13,067 bases of DNA from Pigoraptor vietnamica. Taxonomy: Eukaryota > Opisthokonta > Filasterea. The stretch lies in contig CALSCQ010002580.1 of NCBI GenBank assembly GCA_943704525.1, positions 1 to 13,067 on the forward strand. The letters are read 5' to 3'. A program made the translations under genes and the position numbers. Shown one piece after another: positions 1 to 9,514 of the stretch (the first letter of the stretch is position 1; each line of letters begins with the position of its first letter). The notes beneath the pieces were generated by a model. The model saw only the letters and a list, made by a program, of their open reading frames with translations. It was not told where the DNA came from and made no database searches.

Positions 1-38
1 TGGAAAAGGTAAAGAGGAGACTGAGGACACGGGGCACA

Positions 39-78
39 CACACACATCCGGCAGTAAAATACTCACACACATCCGGCA
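39..78. repeat. 15-bp direct repeat, two copies
   Basis: The 15-mer CACACACATCCGGCA occurs at 39-53 and again at 64-78, a 25-base period, in the CA-rich DNA beyond the end of the minus-strand gene at 98-1197. It is a local duplication with no visible function. Confidence 0.7.
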
Positions 79-97
79 AGCAAAACACACACCCCCT

Positions 98-1197
98 TCA
101 GTCTCTCGAAGTCCGAAAGTTCGCCTTCCACCGCGGTGTCCACGCGTTCGGGTCCCTTCCCCCCGTTGCCCAGAAGGCGTTGTGCTCGTCGATCATCCGC
201 AGGTGGGGCGTGGCGTTCCACATTGTCAGCTCGTTCAGCACACCGGCGAGCACGTCATCCGCGAGGGTGGCGTTGGCGAGGCCAAAATCCACGAGCCCCG
301 CGAGTGGCTGGCCCTGAAATCGCTGTCCTCCGAACTCAAGACCCACCTTGACACTAACGCCGGCGAGGAGGGTGCCATTAAGCGCGCGTAACATGCGCAA
401 ATAGTCCGAGGCTCCCCCCGGAGACGTAATCGCGTTCGCGTTCGCCTGCACCTCGAAAACCAGCGCATCATTTGAGCAACAACAGCTTCGCACCTTCCCC
501 ATAAGAGCGAACACTTAGAAGCACGCACCACATACTTCGCACACCACGTACATCTTCGGCATGAAGCGACACACTCACCACATACTCCACGAGCCATCCG
601 TGCGCGTGGGCGAGGGCCGCAAAGAGATACGCGATGAAGCTCTTGCCCATTCCGCTGGGCGCCGAGAGGCACATGCAGTGGGAAGCGATCATGATGCCCG
701 TCCTCTCGTACGCTTCAAACGCAGCGACAATTTCGTTCCACAGGCAGACCGCTTCAGAGCGGAGCAGCGCGCGGTTGGGGAAATGGCTCAAAAAATCCTT
801 GGGGATTAAAACGGGCAACTGTGTCGAAGCCGCCAGCAAAGGGAGGTCTTCGATGAACTTGTTGGCGTGGCGTTCGTCGAGACGGCGCGTTGCGACGAGC
901 TCAGCCCAGGGAACGACGCCTGTTACCGCAGTGGCGACGCCTGTTACCGCAGTGGCGACGTCTGTTTCGGACCTCGCCGACTTTGCGTTCCCCGGCACCG
1001 GCTGTGTGGACGGGGGTGCATCCCGCGGCGCCACTGCGTCCGAAACCGCGCTTCACTTCCTCTCGGCTCGCGGCATGGTGCTCGGGGGAGACGTGCACGA
1101 AAAGGTCTTCCCGCGAAAAGTCGGTCTTCTTAACGACCAGAAAATGATTGACAAAGTGTAACAGACGTAAAAAAAAAAAAAAAATGTCCATCTCCAT
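98..1197 (-). CDS. RHS/Crinkler-like P-loop NTPase gene, partial or degraded
   Basis: Two minus-strand coding blocks look real. The upstream block (open from 1052 to about 579) has a Walker A loop, SAPSGMGKSF, followed by a helix and then HGWLVEYV. The downstream block (about 445 to 98) has a Walker B-like strand, HLRMIDEHNAFW. This P-loop followed by an 'IDxHNA' motif is characteristic of the ATPase domain of retrotransposon-hot-spot and Crinkler-type proteins, which some lineages use as secreted or nuclear effectors. A GTGAGT donor at 578 and a CAG acceptor ending at 446 would join the blocks in phase 0 (133-base intron). The upstream block has no in-frame ATG: a stop lies at 1053-1055. A different frame with ATG at 1197 runs into the same region, so an undetected short intron or a frameshift separates them. 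The frame ends at 98, and family members usually continue well beyond the Walker B region, so the gene looks truncated or broken. No function beyond nucleotide binding is claimed. Confidence 0.45.
914..966. repeat. 21-bp in-frame tandem repeat (2.5 copies)
   Basis: Two identical 21-base units (914-934 and 935-955) are followed by a degenerate partial copy. In the minus-strand P-loop gene the unit encodes a seven-residue repeat, VATAVTG, in a low-complexity stretch just before the ATPase domain. Its length is a multiple of three, so copy-number change would keep the frame. Confidence 0.8.
1169..1184. repeat. A16 homopolymer (T16 on minus strand)
   Basis: A run of 16 A lies 16 bases upstream of the plus-strand ATG at 1201. 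On the minus strand it lies just inside the first codons after the ATG at 1197, where it would encode a run of phenylalanines. Homopolymers like this are prone to indels and may explain why the 5' frame of the minus-strand gene is hard to resolve. Confidence 0.8.
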
Positions 1198-1200
1198 TGG

Positions 1201-2851
1201 ATGAAACCGGCTTCACATTCTAGTAAGGCCCCGCACTTGCACGGCGCCGTTTCTTCTCTCCTCTCCTTGTCTCACGCTTTTCCCAGTGCTTTTGCCTCTG
1301 TGTCACGCGTTCCAATGGCCCCCGTACACGCTTTGCCCCCCTCCCTGCGCAACCGCTACCGCCTGATGCGACACGGGCAGTCCCTCGCGAATGTCGCCGG
1401 CGTCATTGTGAGCAACGCGGTCGACGGCGTCTCTGATGCGTACGCGCTCAGCGACACGGGACGTGCGCAGGCCCTTGAGGTGTGGGCGCCATGTGTTACC
1501 ATGCGCGTTTTGGCGTTGGGCTGTGTCTGTTGTGCGATCTCATCTCGGTCTTTTGATCACTTTCATTTCGTTGAAATTGTGTAAAAATCGTTGTGTGTTC
1601 GCTTGTAGGCTGCAGCACGCGCGCAAGTCCTGCTCGCGTCTGATGGCACGCCTCCCGAGAGGGTGTTTGTGTACGCCAGCGACTTTTCGCGTGCGAGGCA
1701 GACGGCGGAAATATGTGGGTGCACGTAGGAGCTGCTGAATTGTGTGTTGTGTCGGTGGGCGGGGGAGAAAAATTCTACATCACATAACCATAGAGTGGAA
1801 GGAAGGAGTGCGGTGTGTCAACTCGTATGGGTGCGCATGTGCGTGTGCGTGCGCGGGTGCTGTGCATTGGACTCCATCATTGCCTGCTTGTGTTAGATTG
1901 CGTGTGGGCATGTGCGTGTGTGTGCGTGGGTGTTTTGTGCGTGCATTGGACTCCGTTGAGTGTGGGCATGTGCGTGTGCGTGCGCGGGTTTTGTGTGCGT
2001 ACATTGGACTCCATAATTGCCTGCTTGTGTGAGATTGGGTGTGGGCATGTGCGTGTGCGTGCGTGGGTGTTGTGTGCGTGCATTGGACTCCGTTGCGTGT
2101 GGGCATGTGCGTGTGCGTGCGCGGGTTTTGTGTGCGTGCATCGGACTTCATCATTCCTGCTTGTGTTAGATTGCGATTGCCTGCGAAGTTCGTGCCCACG
2201 TTCACACATTCCCTCGGCCACAGTGGCCAGCACGCTTCACCTCCCTCGTCCCGTCACTCTCCGCACGGAACTCCGCGAGCGCTTCTTTGGGGCTCTCGAC
2301 AAGGGACCCGACCACCGCTACGGCGATGTATGGGCATGCGATGCGCGGGACGCGTCGCACACGGAGTTTGGCTGCGAGAGCGTCGACGCAGTTGTCGCGA
2401 GGTCAGTGCACCGCGGCCACTCTGCGTCATCGTGTTATACGTTGGAACAGAAGACAGTCTCCAGTCGGTCGTCTCTGCGAGCTCTCCCTGTGAGATACGC
2501 GCTCACGCATATGCAGTTTTTTATTCATGTGTGGGGTTCAACAGCTTTTCGTACACGTTATACGTGTTCGGACAGCTCGCGCGCGCACGATTCACACACG
2601 CGCGCACGCAAGCACGTGTTAACTGTGCGTGCTCACAACGCAGGACCTCCCGCCTCGTCGCCGAGCTCGAATCGGCGCACGACGGCGACGTCCTCTTCCT
2701 CGTAGCGCACGGCGACGTCCTTCAAATTCTCGCGACGGCACTTATGCGAAAACCCCCATCGCAGCACCGCACGTGCATGCAGCCCCTCGTCACGGCGCAG
2801 ATATGGGCTTTGGAAGACCACTACGAGCACGACGCGGGTGCTGTGGGCTAG
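1201..2851 (+). CDS. Histidine phosphatase, phosphoglycerate-mutase-like (4 exons)
   Basis: Exons: 1201-1479, 1609-1714, 2224-2401, 2644-2851 (stop TAG). Phases match at each junction, giving 771 bases and 256 residues. Branch-1 histidine phosphatases transfer phosphate through a phospho-histidine; the substrate cannot be read from sequence. The signature RLMRHGQSLAN places the nucleophile at about H58 (RHG). YASDFSRARQTAEI (about 115-128) supplies the usual phosphate-binding arginine. LRERFFG holds the proton donor at about E147, and LVAHGDVLQ holds the second active-site histidine at about H210. All core residues are present, so it is probably active. Residues 1-38, before a second ATG at 1315, are rich in Ser, Ala and basic residues with no Asp or Glu, which resembles an organelle transit peptide. 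If the 1315 start is used, the protein is cytosolic and about 218 residues. Intron 2 (1715-2223) is filled by a minisatellite. A possible ATTAAA polyadenylation signal lies at 3063-3068. Confidence 0.9.
1828..2175. repeat. Intronic minisatellite with 137-bp higher-order period
   Basis: This lies in intron 2 of the phosphatase gene. Five units all begin GTGTGGGCATGTGCGTGTG or a close variant. They alternate between a long unit of about 79 bases (starts near 1828, and at 1960 and 2097), ending in ATTGCCTGCTTGTGTTAGATTG, and a short 58-base unit (starts 1902 and 2039), ending in GGACTCCGTTG. Short plus long gives a 137-base period that repeats exactly in spacing (1902 to 2039; 1960 to 2097). Confidence 0.9.
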
Positions 2852-3218
2852 GAGAGTGCACGCGTGTTCTTAGCTTCCCACTGGCACTGGTGCTTCAAGA
2901 AGGCCCAATGCTGTTCGTTCGAAGGGGCGATGCAGTGATTGCCACGCCACGAGCGTCCGTTGAAATGAGAGAGAGTGTGTGTGTGTGTATGTGACAACCT
3001 GCGCTAGTGCGAGGGTAAACCGCGGACACAGCTGACAAGGTAACCGGCACTTTTTCGTGGCGATTAAAACACGAGCCAACCCCTCTTCACTCCAAAATTG
3101 CTACCAAAGGCAAAACGAAATGCGGGAACAGCATATACGCGCACGCAACGCACGCACACTCAGACAGCGCACAAAGCGGCGCCTATTCCGTAACCCAAAA
3201 CGACAGCTCCGCGGCGTC
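2852..3218. other. Convergent intergenic region, no gene seen
   Basis: This separates the 3' ends of the phosphatase and ColD-like genes. It holds a short GA/GT microsatellite (about 2967-2993) and a possible plus-strand ATTAAA polyadenylation signal at 3063-3068. Open frames here lack homology and overlap the last ColD exon antisense. Confidence 0.6.
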
Positions 3219-5665
3219 TCACTGCTCGAGCGGGCGCTTCTTGAAGTTGAACCCGAGGAGAATGTCGGCGAGCTGCTGCACCTGCACGTCCGGAAGGTGC
3301 GTCGCGTGCAGTCCGATGAAGAGACCGAGCTTCGTGAGCTTCTCGGCGCCGGGGAACGCGTTGGGATCGACCTCAATGCCGTAGAGCTTGAGGCCGGGCT
3401 GGCGCGCAAAGTTGCCGCTGACGATGGGGCGGTTCTCGACCTTCGACTTGAGGAGGTAGTCAATGTACGCCTGCTTCTGTCCGGCGTAGACCTCGTTGAG
3501 CACAAAGCAAAAGCCGAACCACACGGGCGAGACCTCGGGACCGGCCACGGGAAACGAAAACTGGTCGCTGAATTTGGGGTGCGCACGGAGCGCCGTGAGC
3601 AGCCTGTGGGAGGGGAGAAGGAAAGTGAGGAGGGGGACGAGAGAGTGCGGCGCAATAGGAAGTAGCAAACAGTCGAAAAAATGATTGGCACGCAGCAAGT
3701 TCGATTGTGAGCACTCTAACAGACGACCGCCATAAGGGAACAGCGGCGTGTCAAGGAGGAGACGTTCCAAAGAAGAGACACGTTTCAAAGAAGAGTGGCG
3801 CGCCGCCCTTCGCACCTGCGGTGGTTCTCGACGCGCGCGTGGTTGAGCTGGTTGATGCGCGTGAGCTGCACGAGTCCCATCACAGCCTGGCACTCCATCG
3901 GGCGCACGTTGTAGCCGACGTTGACGAAGAGGAAGCGCGGGTCGACGTCCGAAAACTTGGCCTCGAGCTCCGTCTTGTTCGAAAGCTCGCGCGTCCAGCC
4001 GTGCGCGCGGAGGCACCGGAGAAGGTCGACGTCCTATGTGCGTGTGTTTGGAAAGGGGAAGGGGAGCAGAGTCATTGGCCGAGACTGACAGAGTCACGAT
4101 GAAATCGACTTGAGCACACCCGCGAAATGGCGTTGCATCTACTGGTGAGCGATATGCACTTATGAATCCACTCCCGCGAGTTACACACGGCAATACGGCA
4201 ACAGAAGTGACAAAAGCACACAAATCGCACGCGCGGCGCACCTCCTGCGTCTGGCACACGACCATGCCGCCCTCGCCCGTCGTCATGTGGTGGGAGAAGA
4301 AGAACGAGTACGTTCCAAAGTCGCCGTGGGTGCCGACCATCTTGCCGCTGGCCATGACGCCGAGCGACTCGCACGTGTCCTCGACGAGAATAATGTGGTT
4401 GTCGCGGATGATCTTCATGAACGCGGCCATGTTGGTCGCGTTGCCGAGCACGTGCACCGCCACCTGCGCGCGCAAGAGGGGAGGCGAAGGATCAGCAAGA
4501 GATGGAGAACTGCGAAACCAACGGCAGCGGTGTTTACGTCAGGCGCGCGGGTAACAAAACACAGCAGAAATGGAGACGCGACGGAGCTGGCAGGGACGTC
4601 ATGCTACAGATGCCACATAGGGCCCCCAAGGGCATGCAACAATGAACAGCCGCGCAACGCGACGCAAGGGCGGCGCACACGCACCATGGCCTTGGTGCGG
4701 GGCGTGATCTTGCGCTGGAGGTCCTCGAGGCACACGTTCATCGTGTTGGGGTCGACATCGACGAGGACGGGCTTGAGGTTCATCTGGATCACAGGCCACA
4801 CCGTCGTGGACCAGCACACGGCGGGGACGAGCACCTGCACGAGCGACGAATGGGCGCGTTCGAAGGGGCGCGTTAGGAGGGGCGCGGAGTGCGCGTGCAT
4901 GCGGCAGCGACGGCCGGTGGATACATTAGAAAAGACGCAGGGAGGGAGTGCGCACATGGCCAAACGTCACAGCGGTCCATATGAGTAACGATAACAGCAG
5001 AAGATTGTGCATGTGGAATAGAGTAGGCTGAGGGCGCCCAGGCACCGCATGCACACGTCACGCGCGCGTCACCTCATCGCCGGCCTTGAGGTGGTTCTGG
5101 CGGACGGGGTTTGCAATGGCGGCAAGCGCGAGGAGGTTCGCCGACGAGCCAGAGTTGACAAACACGGCATACTGGTGGGCGGTTTTTTTGCCAAAACGGG
5201 TGAGTCAGAGTCCAACGAGATCTCCGTTTAAAGTGACACGGAGCAATGTGAGCAGGCACATGTAAAGGAGTCGAGAGAGGAATGGACGCGAAGGGATGCG
5301 TGAGATGAGAGATCAATATTACGTCATTATCGCCATGCATGACACACCCACTCATCCAGCGTCAGAGACAACACACACAAACATCGCACACTTGAGCACA
5401 CCCCCAGCAACCGCACACATATTAACCATGCACGCACCGGTGCGCCAATGTACTGCGCAAACGCGGCCTCAAACTCCTTGACACGGTTGTGCATCGTGAG
5501 CTGCCCAGAGAGGAAGACCTCAATCATGCGGATGATTTCCTCCTGGTCAAAGGTGCGCTCGATGAGGGGAAAGTGCTGCGCGGGCTGGTTGGGGACGGGG
5601 TCCGGGAAGCGGCGCTTCCACTCGGCAATAATCGCCGTCTTCCACTCGTGCCCGTCGGTGGCCAT
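3219..5665 (-). CDS. ColD-like GDP-4-keto-6-deoxymannose 3-dehydratase (6 exons)
   Basis: Exons in transcript order: 5665-5438, 5171-5073, 4834-4685, 4463-4242, 4033-3816, 3603-3219 (stop TGA). They total 1302 bases and 433 residues with every phase consistent; bacterial ColD is about 388. The fold is DegT/DnrJ/EryC1/StrS (fold type I, PLP). Landmarks: LSGQLTMHNRV (about 49-60); VNSGSSANLLAL (81-92), the cofactor phosphate loop; PAVCWSTTVWP (113-123); ILVEDTCESLG (184-194), with D188 expected to pair with the PLP ring nitrogen; FFFSHHMTTGEGGM (213-226); LRAHGWTREL (241-250); VNVGYNVRPMECQA (270-283); NRPIVSGNF (363-371); GLFIGLH (399-405). In aminotransferases of this fold the lysine in NKTITTGEGG binds PLP; here that position is H217. 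Family knowledge: ColD uses this histidine, PLP and glutamate to remove the C3 hydroxyl of GDP-4-keto-6-deoxymannose. The neighbouring gene makes exactly that substrate. GDP-perosamine synthase keeps the lysine, so it is less likely. Substrate identity is inferred; family and histidine are seen directly. There is no targeting peptide, so it is probably cytosolic. Confidence 0.88.
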
Positions 5666-5830
5666 GGTTGCTGAGATGCGTGCCCTCTGTCTGTGTGTCT
5701 TGGAGAGTGCGAGCTGATGGCTTTGGTACTCGTTCACGAGCAAGTGTGGGTCTTGAGCGTGAAGATCGAAGCGACGACCGCGGTTGTGGAGGAGAGAGGG
5801 AGATGGAGCGGGTAGAGAGAGGAGATAGGG

Positions 5831-5863
5831 GTGCGTGTGTGTGTGTGTGTGGTGTGTGTGTGG
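5831..5863. repeat. GT microsatellite
   Basis: An interrupted (GT)n tract lies about 170 bases upstream of the ColD-like start codon, probably in its 5' leader or promoter. It reads CA on that gene's sense strand, the reverse of the trend in introns here. Confidence 0.85.
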
Positions 5864-6049
5864 AGGGTCGTCCAGCCACACACGGCCACGCGCACTCAGC
5901 TGATGACGAGTGTCGTCGCATTTCCATCGAACTCCCTCGAGCAAATTACATTGTATAATTCAAACAATTTCCCATATTTTTCGTAATTTACAAATAAAAC
6001 GCGCGATCCCTTTCAGCCAATGGGCGCTCGAGTTCGTCCCAAAAGGCGC

Positions 6050-6066
6050 AATCTGATTGGCAGATT
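6050..6066. promoter_or_regulatory. Inverted CCAAT box inside a 6-bp dyad
   Basis: AATCTG (6050-6055) and CAGATT (6061-6066) are perfect inverted repeats flanking ATTGG (6056-6060), the reverse complement of CCAAT. It sits in the divergent upstream region 35 bases from a forward CCAAT box. The dyad is seen directly; its role as a factor-binding site is inferred. Confidence 0.45.
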
Positions 6067-6123
6067 TGGCTTGTAAACCCCCTTTTGCACATGGGCTTGC
6101 GTGTGGAGCGTCTCATTAGCCCT

Positions 6124-6154
<31 letters not shown>

Positions 6155-6207
6155 GTGTGTGTGTCTGTGTGTGCGTGCGTGTGTGTGTCTGTGTGTGCGT
6201 GTGTCTC
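6124..6207. repeat. GT microsatellite in GMD upstream region
   Basis: An interrupted (GT)n tract of about 84 bases, with GC and CT variants, ends about 170 bases before the GMD start codon. Long alternating purine-pyrimidine tracts can adopt Z-DNA, but no function is shown here. Confidence 0.9.
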
Positions 6208-6267
6208 TGTCTGCCTGTCGTGTGCAGTCCTGTGCGGCTCTGTGTGTGCTTTCGAACGGCCTCGTGA

Positions 6268-9055
<2,788 letters not shown>

Positions 9056-9514
9056 AGTGTGGACTGTGTGTTGTTCACTGGCGTCTTAGGCGCGAATGCC
9101 GTGGTCGTGCGCTGGCTTTCGCATGCCCGTAATTCGCGGGGAATTGCAGTATGTGAGCACTGCCCCGGGGCTTTGTCCCCTGCTTTTGCGATAGCGTGCG
9201 CGTGTAGAAATGAAGTGAATATTGAGGCACATGACACACTTGGCGGTAATAATTGTAGTAACTGTGGCTGGGCGGACTCCACGAATTCACGCAGGCAAGC
9301 GCTAGTCATGTACCCAAACAATTCATTGCGCCCGTCTACGAAGAGAGCGTGCGTCGATATGCACGACATGATGCGGCAAAGGAGGGCAGCCTGCGTCGCA
9401 CTCGTCCAGTCATCGCATAAAATACGCGATTCTAATGCCGCCCGCTACAAATGCAACCTCTCCAAGAATTCATAATACACACACACAATCAGGTGACGTC
9501 AAGGCGACTTCATG
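9056..9514. other. Convergent intergenic region, no gene seen
   Basis: This lies between the GMD stop and the stop of the aminotransferase gene and presumably holds both 3' untranslated regions. A plus-strand frame is open from 9059 to 9475 but begins with GTG, lacks an early ATG and resembles nothing I recognise. ATAAAA near 9418 is a weak polyadenylation-signal candidate for GMD. Confidence 0.6.

Noticed and set aside
634-1161. 175-codon plus-strand frame opposite the P-loop gene
   Set aside because: The minus strand carries the Walker motifs; this frame is its antisense shadow and has no family resemblance.
1828-2175. CRISPR-like array
   Set aside because: The units are contiguous variants of each other with no unique spacers between identical repeats.
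1780-2233. Minus-strand frames with repeated His/Thr-rich peptides, suggestive of a repeat protein
   Set aside because: They arise from the intronic minisatellite; the flanking plus-strand exons join in phase across it, so it is spliced out.
3219-5665. Reading the DegT-family gene as GDP-perosamine synthase or another aminotransferase
   Set aside because: The PLP lysine is replaced by histidine at residue 217, which perosamine synthase does not tolerate.
3219-5665. Reading the same gene as an E1-type CDP-sugar 3-dehydrase
   Set aside because: E1 enzymes also have histidine here but need a cysteine set for an iron-sulfur cluster that I do not see, and the GDP-sugar neighbour favours ColD. 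I hold this as less likely rather than excluded.
9059-9475. 138-codon plus-strand open frame between the two convergent genes
   Set aside because: It begins with GTG, its first ATG is deep inside, and the protein has no recognisable motif; it most likely lies in 3' untranslated sequence.
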